From NCBI RefSeq assembly GCF_044904605.1, contig NZ_JADIKI010000021.1, positions 496,001-560,000 of the forward strand: a DNA stretch of 64,000 nucleotides, read 5' to 3'. Of this stretch, positions 9,024-18,203 are shown one piece after another (position 1 is the stretch's first letter; every line of letters starts with the position of its first letter). Under the pieces are notes generated by a model. It was not told the DNA's origin. It searched no databases and saw only the letters and a list, made by a program, of their open reading frames with translations. Position numbers and translations under genes: made by a program. This stretch comes from Dyella_B humi (GTDB lineage: Bacteria; Pseudomonadota; Gammaproteobacteria; Xanthomonadales; Rhodanobacteraceae).

Positions 9024-9124
9024 TGATTCAAAATTTGTATTGATCAAATCAAGGCTTAGTTTGGACTTGCGCCCCTGCCGAGTGCAACAGTCGGGGCCCC
9101 CTCCCGGCATCGCGAACGACCTTC
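9024..9124. promoter_or_regulatory. Divergent control region with candidate LysR box
   Basis: The 101-bp gap between the LysR gene and kdgD is AT-rich on the regulator side. It contains the dyad TTGATCAAATCAA at 9040-9052 (TTGAT and ATCAA arms, 3-bp spacer). A related TTGATTCAA lies at about 9023-9031, touching the LysR start codon. This spacing and position fit an autoregulatory LysR operator, but no experiment or alignment supports it here. Confidence 0.4.
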
Positions 9125-10057
9125 ATGTCCCGTCACACACCCCACGAATTTGCCAAACAGATCGGCGCTGGCCTGCTCTCCTTTCCTGTCACGCCGTTCA
9201 AGTCCGATTTGTCGTTCGATGAAGCCGCGTATCGCTCCCACTTGAGCTGGTTGTCCCAGTATCAGGTAGCAGGACTGTTCGCGGCTGGTGGCACCGGTGA
9301 GTTCTTTTCATTGACGCCGTCGGAAGTCGGTCGCGTGGTGCGCACGGCTGTTTCCGAGATTGGTGGCAGTGGCGTCCCGCTGATCGCGCCAAGCGGCTAC
9401 GGCACGGCCATGGCTAAGGAGTACTGTCGAGCTGCGGAAGATGCCGGCGCGGATGGCATCCTGTTGTTGCCGCCTTACCTTACCGAGGCATCCACCGACG
9501 GCGTGGCCGAACACGTAGAACAGGTATGCAAATCCACAAGCCTGGGTGTGATCGTTTACAACCGCGCCAATCAGGTGCTGGATGAACATGCCCTGGCGCG
9601 CCTGGCCGATCATTGCCCGAACCTGGTGGGTTTCAAGGACGGCATCGGCGACATCGAATTGATGACGCGCATTTACGCCAAGCTGGGCGATCGCCTGACC
9701 TATGTCGGTGGACTGCCCACGGCGGAAACGTTCGCGCTGCCCTATCTGACCCTGGGCGTCACCACCTACTCCTCGGCCATTTTCAACTTTGTGCCGGAAT
9801 TTGCGGTGTATTTCTACAAGGCAGTGCGTGCCGGTGACCACGACAAGGTTTACCGCGCCTTGAACGAGTTTGTGCTCCCCTATATCGCGATACGCAACCG
9901 CAAGCGTGGCTACGCAGTGTCGATCGTCAAGGCCGGCTTGAAAGTGATCGGCCGCGATGCCGGTCCGGTGCGTCCGCCGCTGACCGACCTTACCGACGCC
10001 GAGTGCGCCGATCTGTCGGCGCTGGTGGCGCGTCTTCCCAAACTGATGGAGGCGTAA
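9125..10057 (+). CDS. kdgD: 5-dehydro-4-deoxyglucarate dehydratase
   Basis: A 310-residue (beta/alpha)8 enzyme of the DHDPS/NAL superfamily that decarboxylates and dehydrates 5-keto-4-deoxy-D-glucarate to 2,5-dioxopentanoate. Features seen are GGTGEFFSLTPSE (residues 55-67), catalytic Tyr145 in VIVYNRANQ and the Schiff-base Lys171 in VGFKDGIGD. The YNRAN and KDGIGD forms are characteristic of KdgD rather than DapA. It starts at ATG 9125 and is the first gene of the catabolic run; the next gene follows after two bases. Substrate is supplied by the glucarate dehydratase at 11677. Confidence 0.95.
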   Translation: MSRHTPHEFAKQIGAGLLSFPVTPFKSDLSFDEAAYRSHLSWLSQYQVAGLFAAGGTGEFFSLTPSEVGRVVRTAVSEIGGSGVPLIAPSGYGTAMAKEYCRAAEDAGADGILLLPPYLTEASTDGVAEHVEQVCKSTSLGVIVYNRANQVLDEHALARLADHCPNLVGFKDGIGDIELMTRIYAKLGDRLTYVGGLPTAETFALPYLTLGVTTYSSAIFNFVPEFAVYFYKAVRAGDHDKVYRALNEFVLPYIAIRNRKRGYAVSIVKAGLKVIGRDAGPVRPPLTDLTDAECADLSALVARLPKLMEA

Positions 10058-10059
10058 TC

Positions 10060-11628
10060 ATGTCGCTGAGCGGAAAGCTGTTGCTGGGTGCCGCACAAAC
10101 GATGGGCAGCGCGGGAACTTTCCACGCTGTCAATCCGGCGACGGGTGAAACCTTGGAGCCTTCCTTCGGCCTGGCCACTCACGACGATGTCGAGCGTGCC
10201 TGCCAACTGGCGGCCGGCGCTTTCGATACGTATCGCGAAACGGAACCCGAGGTCCGTGCGCAGTTTCTGGAAACCATCGCCACACAGATCGAAGCGCTGG
10301 GTGATGTCCTGATCGAGCGTGCGATGGCCGAAACCGGCTTGCCACGTGCCCGGCTGGAAGGTGAGCGCGGACGTACCTGCAACCAGTTGCGCCTGTTTGC
10401 GACCGTCGTGCGCGCGGGCGATGCCACCGGCGCACGTATCGATCCAGCCCTGCCCGAACGCAAACCTCTGCCGCGTGCAGACCTGCGCATGCGCCGCATC
10501 GCAGTCGGTCCGGTGGTGGTCTTTGGCGCCAGCAATTTCCCCCTGGCCTTTTCCGTGGCTGGCGGCGATACCGCATCGGCGCTGGCGGCGGGTTGTCCGG
10601 TGGTGGTCAAGGCGCACTCGGCTCATCCGGGTACATCCGAACTGGTGGGTCTGGCGATTCAGCGCGCTGTGGCGCAATGCGCCCTTCCCGAAGGTGTTTT
10701 CTCCTTGCTGTTTGCGCGCAAAAACGTAGCGAGCGCGCTGGTCGCCCATCCGCATATCCAAGCCGTGGGATTTACCGGCTCGCGCGCTGGAGGCCTTGCA
10801 CTGCGGCGCATCGCGCTGGAACGCCCGCAACCGATTCCTTTTTATGGCGAACTGAGTGCGGTCAATCCGGTGTTTCTGCTGCCGCACGCGCTGGAAGCTC
10901 GCGGCGCGGCGCTGGGTCCGGCATTCGTTGCATCGTTGACACTTGGCGCGGGGCAGTTCTGTACCAATCCCGGCTTGCTGTTTGCCATCGACAGTCCTGG
11001 ATTGAATGCATTTGTCGACGCTGCCGTCGCCGCACTACAAACGGCAAGCGCACAGACCATGCTCACGCCAGGCATTCAAGAAGCTTATGAACAAGGCGTC
11101 GCGCAGCTAGCAAAAGAGCACAACGTGCACTGCCTGGCGCGTGGCCAGACCGCTTCGCAACACACGGCGCAGGCTGGTTTCTTTGCCACCGATGCAGGCA
11201 GCTTCATTGCGCAGCCGAACCTACATGAAGAAGTCTTCGGTGCAACCGCTCTGCTGGTGCGTTGCAAGGATGCCGCTGAATTACGCGCCCTGGCTGAAAC
11301 CCTGGAAGGCCAGCTCACCGCAACGCTGCATTTGGACAGCGCCGACACCGCGCTGGCAGGCACGCTGCTGCCCGTGCTGGAGCGCAAGGCAGGACGCATC
11401 CTTGCCAATGGTTGGCCCACTGGCGTGGAGGTATGCCATGCAATGGTGCATGGTGGACCGTGGCCGGCTACTACCGATGCGCGCAGCACTTCCGTAGGCA
11501 CCGCTGCGATCGAACGTTTCCTGCGGCCAGTGTGCTACCAGGATCTGCCGCCCGCACTGCTACCCGCTGCCGTACAAGACAGCAACCCGCTGAAGCTGCG
11601 CCGGCTCATCGACGGCCAGTGGCACTGA
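10060..11628 (+). CDS. 2,5-dioxovalerate (alpha-ketoglutarate semialdehyde) dehydrogenase
   Basis: A 522-residue NAD(P)-dependent aldehyde dehydrogenase that would oxidise 2,5-dioxopentanoate from KdgD to 2-oxoglutarate. The cofactor-binding block has GASNFPLAF (156-164) and Lys184. The Gly-rich GFTGSRAGG is at about 237-245, the general base Glu264 in FYGELSAVNP and the nucleophile Cys301 in GAGQFCTNPG. The start ATG 10060 is preceded by a GGAGG ribosome-binding site that lies inside the end of kdgD. Long length and the SNFPLAF motif match the ketoglutarate semialdehyde dehydrogenase subgroup. Activity on the named substrate is inferred from family and operon. Confidence 0.92.
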   Translation: MSLSGKLLLGAAQTMGSAGTFHAVNPATGETLEPSFGLATHDDVERACQLAAGAFDTYRETEPEVRAQFLETIATQIEALGDVLIERAMAETGLPRARLEGERGRTCNQLRLFATVVRAGDATGARIDPALPERKPLPRADLRMRRIAVGPVVVFGASNFPLAFSVAGGDTASALAAGCPVVVKAHSAHPGTSELVGLAIQRAVAQCALPEGVFSLLFARKNVASALVAHPHIQAVGFTGSRAGGLALRRIALERPQPIPFYGELSAVNPVFLLPHALEARGAALGPAFVASLTLGAGQFCTNPGLLFAIDSPGLNAFVDAAVAALQTASAQTMLTPGIQEAYEQGVAQLAKEHNVHCLARGQTASQHTAQAGFFATDAGSFIAQPNLHEEVFGATALLVRCKDAAELRALAETLEGQLTATLHLDSADTALAGTLLPVLERKAGRILANGWPTGVEVCHAMVHGGPWPATTDARSTSVGTAAIERFLRPVCYQDLPPALLPAAVQDSNPLKLRRLIDGQWH

Positions 11629-11676
11629 TCCGGTCAATCTCCTTCCACCGCACCTTGACGTCGTCTGGAACAAACC

Positions 11677-13029
11677 ATGAATCACCACGCCTATGATGCT
11701 GCCAGCCGCACGCCGCCCATCACTCGTCTGCAAGTGATCCCAGTGGCGGGACGCGACAGCATGCTGCTCAACTTGAGCGGCGCGCACGGTCCGTTTTTCA
11801 CACGCAACATCGTCATTCTGGAAGATTCAGAGGGTCGCCTAGGCGTCGGTGAAGTACCGGGTGGCGAAGCGATCCGGCAGACACTGGAAGACGCGACGCC
11901 GCTGGTGGTTGGCCAATCGATCGGCGCCTACAACCAGGTGCTCAATACCGTGCGCCGGCAATTCGCCGATCGGGACAGCGGTGGACGTGGTCTGCAGACC
12001 TTCGATCTGCGTACCACGGTGCATGCGGTCACCGCGCTGGAAAGCGCCTTGCTGGACCTGCTTGGTCAACACTTGGGTGTCCCTGTTGCGGCATTGCTGG
12101 GACAAGGACAGCAACGCGCCAAAGTGCCAGTGCTCGGCTACCTGTTCTTTATCGGTGATCGCACGCGCACCGATCTGGAATACTCGGATGGAAGCGATGC
12201 CTCCGACGACTGGACGCACCTGCGTCATCAACAGGCACTGACAGCGGAAGCCGTGGTGCAGCTGGCCCAGGCCGCACGTAAGCGTTACGGCTTCAAGGAT
12301 TTCAAGCTCAAGGGCGGCGTGCTGCGCGGCGACGAGGAAATGCAGGCAGTCATCGCGCTGACCGAAGCGTTTCCTGACGCACGCATCACGCTCGACCCCA
12401 ATGGGGCGTGGTCGCTGACTGAAGCCATTCGCTTGTGCCGCGACAAACGCGGCGTGCTGGCCTATGCGGAAGATCCCTGCGGTGCAGAAGGCGGTTATTC
12501 CGGACGCGAAGTGATGGCCGAATTCCGCCGCGCAACCGGATTGCCGACCGCCACCAACATGATTGCAACCGATTGGCGCCAGTTGAGCCATGCCATTCAA
12601 TTGCAGGCCGTCGACATTCCGCTGGCCGATCCGCATTTCTGGACCATGCAAGGCTCGGTGCGCGTCGCGCAGCTATGCGATGAGTGGGGCCTGACCTGGG
12701 GTTCGCACTCCAACAACCATTTCGACATCTCGCTGGCCATGTTCACCCATGTGGCCGCCGCCGCACCCGGACAGATCACCGCGATCGATACCCACTGGAT
12801 CTGGCAAGACGGTCAGCGCCTGACCCGCGAGCCCTTGCGCATCGTGGACGGCGACATCGACGTGCCGACCGCGCCGGGACTGGGAATTACGCTGGATATG
12901 GCTCAGATCGAACAAGCCCATTCGCTTTACTTGCAGCACGGACTTGGTGCACGCGATGACGCCGTCGCGATGCGCTACCTGGTGCCGGGCTGGCAATTCG
13001 ATCCGAAACGCCCCTGCCTGGTGCGCTGA
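11677..13029 (+). CDS. gudD: Glucarate dehydratase
   Basis: A 450-residue enolase-superfamily dehydratase that turns D-glucarate into 5-keto-4-deoxyglucarate. The catalytic KxK pair is K210/K212 in FKLKGG. Metal ligands are D240 (LDPNGAW), E265 (YAEDPC) and N294 (TATNMI). The His/Asp dyad is H344 (WGSHSNNHFD) with D318 (ADPHFW). All key residues are present, so the enzyme should be active. It lies 48 bp after the dehydrogenase gene, between the lower-pathway genes and the transporter. Confidence 0.96.
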   Translation: MNHHAYDAASRTPPITRLQVIPVAGRDSMLLNLSGAHGPFFTRNIVILEDSEGRLGVGEVPGGEAIRQTLEDATPLVVGQSIGAYNQVLNTVRRQFADRDSGGRGLQTFDLRTTVHAVTALESALLDLLGQHLGVPVAALLGQGQQRAKVPVLGYLFFIGDRTRTDLEYSDGSDASDDWTHLRHQQALTAEAVVQLAQAARKRYGFKDFKLKGGVLRGDEEMQAVIALTEAFPDARITLDPNGAWSLTEAIRLCRDKRGVLAYAEDPCGAEGGYSGREVMAEFRRATGLPTATNMIATDWRQLSHAIQLQAVDIPLADPHFWTMQGSVRVAQLCDEWGLTWGSHSNNHFDISLAMFTHVAAAAPGQITAIDTHWIWQDGQRLTREPLRIVDGDIDVPTAPGLGITLDMAQIEQAHSLYLQHGLGARDDAVAMRYLVPGWQFDPKRPCLVR

Positions 13030-13071
13030 CACAACACACCACAGAGTTCCAAAAGGGAGAGGGAACAGATT

Positions 13072-14370
13072 GTGAAAACCATCAAAGGACTGCGCTGGTG
13101 GATCATCGCTTTGGTGTGCCTGGGCACCATTACTAACTACCTTGCACGCAATTCACTCGGGGTATTGGCGCCGCAGCTGAAGACCGAACTCGGCATGAGC
13201 ACGGAGCAGTACTCCTATGTCGTCGGCGCCTTCCAGGTCGGCTACACGATTATGCAGCCGGTGTGCGGATTCATCATTGACCTGATTGGCTTGCGCATCG
13301 GTTTTGCGCTGTTCGCCGTGTTGTGGTCGGTGGCCGGCTGTCTGCACGCAGGCTCCGTGGGCTGGTTTTCGCTGGCCAGTTTTCGCGGCCTGATGGGGCT
13401 TACGGAAGCGGCCGCCATTCCGGCCGGCATGAAGGCTGTGGCGGAATGGTTTCCCGACAAGGAAAAGTCCATCGCTGTCGGCTATTTCAACGCAGGCACG
13501 TCGCTGGGCGCCTTGCTCGCGCCACCGTTGGTGATCTTTATCTCGCTGCGCTTCGGCTGGCAAACCGCCTTTGCGGCCACCGGAGCCCTTGGCTTTGTAT
13601 GGGCTGCGCTGTGGTACAGCTTTTACCGCTCTCCGCGCGAGCACGCCCGGCTATCTTCCACCGAGCGCGACAAGATCCAAACTGGACAGGCTCGGCCAGT
13701 CAATGCATCGCGATCCAAACGGCCGGTGCGTGAGGTCATGACGTCGCGACGCTTCTGGGCCATCGCGCTACCCCGTTTTTTTGCCGAGCCCGCTTGGCAG
13801 ACCTTCAGCTTCTGGATTCCGCTGTACCTGTCCAGCGCAAGACACATGGAGCTCAAGGAAATCGCGATGTACGCCTGGCTGCCGTTTCTGGCGGCGGACC
13901 TGGGCGGACTGGCCGGCGGTTATTTGTCGCCGTTCCTGATGAAACATTTCCGCGTGCCGTTGTTGTGGTCGCGGGTCAGCGGCGTGGTGCTGGGCGCCAT
14001 CATGATGATCGGGCCGGCCTGTATCGGCCTCGTAGCGTCGCCTTATGAAGCCATCGCGCTGTTCTGCATCGGCGGCTTCGCGCACCAGATGATTTCAACC
14101 CTGGTCAATACGCTCAGCGCCGACGTATTCGATCCGGAAGAAGTCGGCACGGCCAGCGGCTTCGCTGGCATGGCCGCATGGATCGGCGGACTCAGTTTCT
14201 CGTTGATAGTAGGCGCATTGGCCGACACCGTGGGCTACGGCCCCTTGTTCGGCATGATGGGCACCTTCGACCTGATCGGCGCAGCTTTGCTGATCTGGCT
14301 GATCCGCGGTCAGTCGCAACAGGATCGCGCGACGCAGCTCGTGAAACAGAAAGTCCTTGCATCTCAATAA
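13072..14370 (+). CDS. MFS transporter, anion:cation symporter type (uronate/aldarate uptake)
   Basis: A 432-residue inner-membrane protein of the major facilitator superfamily, anion:cation symporter branch, which includes hexuronate (ExuT) and glucarate (GudP) permeases. About twelve hydrophobic helices are visible. The N-terminus RWWIIALVCLGTITNYLARNS and the RGLMGLTEAAAIPAG segment are typical of this branch. It begins with GTG at 13072, after a strong AAGGGAGAGGGA ribosome-binding region. Its place between gudD and the glycosidase makes a uronate or aldarate the probable substrate, but which one cannot be told. Confidence 0.9.
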   Translation: MKTIKGLRWWIIALVCLGTITNYLARNSLGVLAPQLKTELGMSTEQYSYVVGAFQVGYTIMQPVCGFIIDLIGLRIGFALFAVLWSVAGCLHAGSVGWFSLASFRGLMGLTEAAAIPAGMKAVAEWFPDKEKSIAVGYFNAGTSLGALLAPPLVIFISLRFGWQTAFAATGALGFVWAALWYSFYRSPREHARLSSTERDKIQTGQARPVNASRSKRPVREVMTSRRFWAIALPRFFAEPAWQTFSFWIPLYLSSARHMELKEIAMYAWLPFLAADLGGLAGGYLSPFLMKHFRVPLLWSRVSGVVLGAIMMIGPACIGLVASPYEAIALFCIGGFAHQMISTLVNTLSADVFDPEEVGTASGFAGMAAWIGGLSFSLIVGALADTVGYGPLFGMMGTFDLIGAALLIWLIRGQSQQDRATQLVKQKVLASQ

Positions 14371-14380
14371 GGCGATATCC

Positions 14381-16792
14381 ATGTCATTACTGCATCCGCC
14401 TCGCTTCCAGCTTCACCCCCAGGAGCAACATCACCTTCGCCTCGTCAGCGACAATGGCGCGGCGCTTGAACTGTTCGTGTTGGAACAGGACATTATCCGC
14501 GTACTGGTATTGCCCGATGGCGAGCTGCGTGGACTGCCCACGTGGGCGATCGCACCGGGCATGGAAGATGTGCCTGTGCATGGGCGCGACCGATGGGATC
14601 TCAGTGGCTTCACCCTGCCCTCGTTCGACGTGCAGGTCAACGATGAAACGCTGCGCGTGCAAACCGAGGCCATCCGCCTGACAGTCGAACTTGCTGGCGG
14701 ACGCTGCCATTGGGAGCTGCAACGCAACGGACAGTGGCACACCGTGCTGACGGACCGCGCTACCCAAGCCTACAACTTCGGTTATTGGGATGAGCAGGTC
14801 TATCACTATGTACAGCGCCAAGCCGATGACATGTATTTCGGACTGGGCGAGCGCGCCGGCGAATTGAACCGCGCTGGCCAGCGCTACGAGATGCGCAATC
14901 TCGACGCTATGGGCTACAGCGCACGCAGCACCGACCCGCTCTACAAGCACATTCCGTTCTATTTGACCTGGCAGCCGGAAGCGGGCACGGGTTTCGGCCT
15001 GTTCTACGACACGCTGGCCGATTGCAGCTTCGACATGGGGCGCGAGCTGGACAACTATCACGGCCACTACCGCTACTTCGTAGCCAAACACGGCGACCTC
15101 GACTATTACTTCATCGCCTCGCCGGATACCCCCTTGCACGCGGTACGCCGCTTTACCTGGCTGACCGGCCGTCCGGCATGGATGCCACGCTGGGGGCTGG
15201 GCTACTCCGGGTCCACCATGACCTATACCGACGCGCCCAACGCGCAGGCGCGCATGGATGAGTTTGTCGAGCACTGCCGTGAGCACGACATTCTGTGCGA
15301 TTCGTTCCATCTGTCGTCGGGTTACACCTCCATCGGCAACAAGCGTTATGTGTTCCACTGGAATCGCGATAAATTTCCGGACGCACGTGGTTTTGTCGAC
15401 GGCTACCGCCAGAGCGGCATCCGCCTTTGCGCCAATATCAAACCTTGCCTGCTGCGCGATCACCCTGCCTTTGCTGAAACCCAGAAAGCAGGCTTGCTGG
15501 TGTGCGATGCCAACGGTGACCCGGCCTGGGTGCAGTTCTGGGATGAAGTGGGCGCCTACCTCGATTTCACCAACCCCGACACCATCGCATGGTGGAAGGC
15601 GCAAGTAAAAACCGCCCTGCTCGATTACGGCATTGCATCCACCTGGAACGACAACAACGAGTTTGAATTCTGGTCGCCGGATGCGTCGGCGAAAGGTTTT
15701 GGCAAACCCTATCCGGCGCACGAAGCCAAGGTTTTGCAGACGATGCTGATGATGCGCGCATCACGCGATGCGCAGCGCGAGCACGCGCCGGCAACGCGGC
15801 CGTTCCTGGTGTCCCGCTCGGGCGGCGTGGGCATGCATCGCTATGTGCAAACCTGGTCGGGCGACAACTACACCTCCTGGGAAACGCTGCGCTACAACCT
15901 CAGGATGGGTCTTGGATTGGCCTTGTCTGGCATCTCCAATATCGGGCACGACATCGGCGGTTTCGCCGGCCCGGCACCTTCACCGGAATTGCTGGTGCGC
16001 TGGGTGGCGTTTGGTGTGTTCATGCCGCGCTTTTCCATCCACTCGTGGAACGACGATCACACCGTCAACGAACCCTGGATGTATCCGGCGGTGACGTCTC
16101 ACATCGCCGCGCTGATCAAACTCCGCTACCACTTGATTCCCTATCTGTACGAACTGCTGTGGCAATCGACGCAAGCCTATGAGCCGGTGCTGCGCCCAAC
16201 CTTCGCCGAATTCCCTGCCGACCGCCGCTGTTATGACATCAACGACGACATGATGCTGGGCTCGTCCTTGCTGGTGGCGCCGGTGGTGGAGTCGGGACAA
16301 GCCACGCGCGACGTCTACCTTCCGGCCGGAACGCGCTGGGTGGCTTATTGGACCGGCGAGTCGTTCGAAGGGGGGCAAACCGTATCGCTGCCGGCACCGT
16401 GGGAGCAGCCCGTCATGCTCATTCGCGAAGGCGGGGTGATTGCGCTCAACACGGCCGAGCAGCATTTCGATCAGCGCGCCGACCAACGCGGCTTCATGGT
16501 CGTACCGGTTGCCGGCATCGGCGAGGCAAGCGGTGGTTGTATTGAAGACGATGGCGAAACCGAAGCCTGGCGCGATGGACAGCAAGGTTGCTGGCAGATT
16601 CGCGCCATTTCGGATCTACAGAGCATCGCGCTGACTGTCACCCGCGAAGGATGCATGCCTGCCCATACGGATACCGTCGAGCTCTTGCTGCCAGCCAGCG
16701 AAACACGGCAACTGCATGTGTCAGGCGCGCGCATTCTCAAGCAAAGCGTGATGCACGGCTGGCACAAGCTGAGTTTGCAATGTGAGCACTAG
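14381..16792 (+). CDS. Glycoside hydrolase family 31
   Basis: An 803-residue retaining alpha-glycosidase of family GH31. An N-terminal beta-sandwich (about 1-240) precedes the catalytic barrel. The nucleophile is Asp424 in TWNDNNEFEF and the acid/base is Asp495 in QTWSGDNYTSW, both in the family positions. C-terminal beta domains follow from about residue 600. No signal peptide is seen, so it acts in the cytosol. The start ATG 14381 has AAGGCG upstream and lies ten bases after the transporter stop. Family members cleave alpha-glucosides, alpha-xylosides or sulfoquinovosides; its location suggests a uronic-acid-containing oligosaccharide, but this is inference. Confidence 0.92.
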   Translation: MSLLHPPRFQLHPQEQHHLRLVSDNGAALELFVLEQDIIRVLVLPDGELRGLPTWAIAPGMEDVPVHGRDRWDLSGFTLPSFDVQVNDETLRVQTEAIRLTVELAGGRCHWELQRNGQWHTVLTDRATQAYNFGYWDEQVYHYVQRQADDMYFGLGERAGELNRAGQRYEMRNLDAMGYSARSTDPLYKHIPFYLTWQPEAGTGFGLFYDTLADCSFDMGRELDNYHGHYRYFVAKHGDLDYYFIASPDTPLHAVRRFTWLTGRPAWMPRWGLGYSGSTMTYTDAPNAQARMDEFVEHCREHDILCDSFHLSSGYTSIGNKRYVFHWNRDKFPDARGFVDGYRQSGIRLCANIKPCLLRDHPAFAETQKAGLLVCDANGDPAWVQFWDEVGAYLDFTNPDTIAWWKAQVKTALLDYGIASTWNDNNEFEFWSPDASAKGFGKPYPAHEAKVLQTMLMMRASRDAQREHAPATRPFLVSRSGGVGMHRYVQTWSGDNYTSWETLRYNLRMGLGLALSGISNIGHDIGGFAGPAPSPELLVRWVAFGVFMPRFSIHSWNDDHTVNEPWMYPAVTSHIAALIKLRYHLIPYLYELLWQSTQAYEPVLRPTFAEFPADRRCYDINDDMMLGSSLLVAPVVESGQATRDVYLPAGTRWVAYWTGESFEGGQTVSLPAPWEQPVMLIREGGVIALNTAEQHFDQRADQRGFMVVPVAGIGEASGGCIEDDGETEAWRDGQQGCWQIRAISDLQSIALTVTREGCMPAHTDTVELLLPASETRQLHVSGARILKQSVMHGWHKLSLQCEH

Positions 16793-16983
16793 GGGTGCTC
16801 CGAATAAATCAGCGTCCCAGCGAGACGCTTCACAACAGCGCGGCTGGTCAAACAGGGGCTCGGCGACTTCTATGTGCTTAAAGACACTGGGTCCCGGCCT
16901 TCGCCGGGACGACGAACCCGGCATGAATCAGAGTTTCCCTGGGAACGCCGGACGGATTGGAAGCACCACACAAGGACGAAAGC
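16793..16983. repeat. Intergenic repeats between GH31 and porin genes
   Basis: This gap interrupts the catabolic run. It contains GAGACGCTTCACAACAGCG at 16818-16836, a third copy of the motif found near 982 and 7962, and a CCCGGCCTTCGCCGGGACGACG palindrome around 16893-16914 of the CATTCC/GGAATG repeat family. The ribosome-binding site of the porin (AGGACGAAAGC) closes the gap. Confidence 0.6.
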
Positions 16984-18192
16984 ATGAAAAACGCAGGAAG
17001 CCGTCTTTCCATCAAACGCGCTAAAACGTGTATTGCGCTGTTGGCGACCAGCGTGTCACCCGGTGCCTGGGCGGAACTAACGTATTCATCGCAGAAAGCC
17101 TCCGTCACCTTCTACGGAGTCGTCGACGTCGCCTATGCCTACGTCAGCAATCGCGACGGCCACGCGGATAACACCTATATGGCCCAGAGCAATTTGCTGG
17201 CCAACAAGTTAGGGCTGTCTGGCACGTACGACTTCAACGAAAACACGCAAGCGTTGGCCAGGGCAGAGACCAACCTGGATGTACGCAAGGGCAAACTCGG
17301 CGCACCCGGTGTCTTTTTAAATCGCCAGGCGTTTGCCGGCATCAGCGACAAGCGTTATGGCACGCTGACCATGGGTCGCCAGTACACGCCTTATTTCCAA
17401 TACGTTGGCGGCCAGGGGCCTGCCAACGTGCTGACCGGCGCCACCGGCACGCATCCGGGTGACATCATCGCGATGGATACCACCCTGCGCCTGACCAATG
17501 CATTTACCTATGCCTCTCCTAAAATCCGCGACTGGCAAGGCAGCGTGCAATACGGATTGGCGCGACGCATCGGCAATGGCTGGAATGGCGGCAGCCTCAG
17601 TGCCGCCGTCCGTTACGATCATGAAGGGTTTGCCTGGTCCGCGGGCTACGTGCAACTCAATAAGCTGGCAACCACCAGCGCAGTCGCCACGTTTGCCATG
17701 AACGCGCCGATCAACCGAGGTTATGCATCGGCCGACAATGCCAAGCTGCTTGGCACCGCTGCACGCTACCGCTTCGGTAAAAAGATGGTTGGCCTGAACT
17801 ATGCCAATATCCGCTATGCGCCGGGTCCGGCATCCCTGTTCACAGACACGGCCGTATTCAACAGCTACGGCATCATTTCCAACTACGCTTTGACGCCGGC
17901 CATGACCCTCGCAGCAGGATACAGCTACACCGCCGAAGCGGCCTGCAACGGCTTGAGCTCGCTGGCACGATATCAGCAACTTTCATTGGAACAGTTGTAC
18001 GTGCTGAACGAGTATGTCGCGTTGTATGCCTTGCAGGCCTATCAGAAAGCCAGCGGCAAAACCTTGCGTACCATCGGCGGCGTCAGCACCATCGTCGACG
18101 CAACCGCTTCGGTCGGCGACTCGCAGAACGGCATGCCATCATCCGGCCCAAGCCAAGGCGTGGCCATGCTTGGTGTGCGTTTCAAGTTTTAA
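16984..18192 (+). CDS. Outer-membrane porin, general bacterial porin type
   Basis: A 402-residue secreted beta-barrel. Residues 1-30 form a signal peptide with cleavage after PGAWA. The mature protein begins with a strand reading VTFYGVVDVAYAYVSN, as in the 16-stranded trimeric porins of beta- and gammaproteobacteria. It continues with alternating aromatic strands such as ALARAETNLDVRKG and ends in GVRFKF, the C-terminal Phe recognised by the BAM complex. The start is ATG 16984 after AGGACG. Its position between the glycosidase and the lactonase suggests it admits uronates or their oligomers. Confidence 0.9.
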   Translation: MKNAGSRLSIKRAKTCIALLATSVSPGAWAELTYSSQKASVTFYGVVDVAYAYVSNRDGHADNTYMAQSNLLANKLGLSGTYDFNENTQALARAETNLDVRKGKLGAPGVFLNRQAFAGISDKRYGTLTMGRQYTPYFQYVGGQGPANVLTGATGTHPGDIIAMDTTLRLTNAFTYASPKIRDWQGSVQYGLARRIGNGWNGGSLSAAVRYDHEGFAWSAGYVQLNKLATTSAVATFAMNAPINRGYASADNAKLLGTAARYRFGKKMVGLNYANIRYAPGPASLFTDTAVFNSYGIISNYALTPAMTLAAGYSYTAEAACNGLSSLARYQQLSLEQLYVLNEYVALYALQAYQKASGKTLRTIGGVSTIVDATASVGDSQNGMPSSGPSQGVAMLGVRFKF

Positions 18193-18203
18193 GGACACGT
18201 GAC

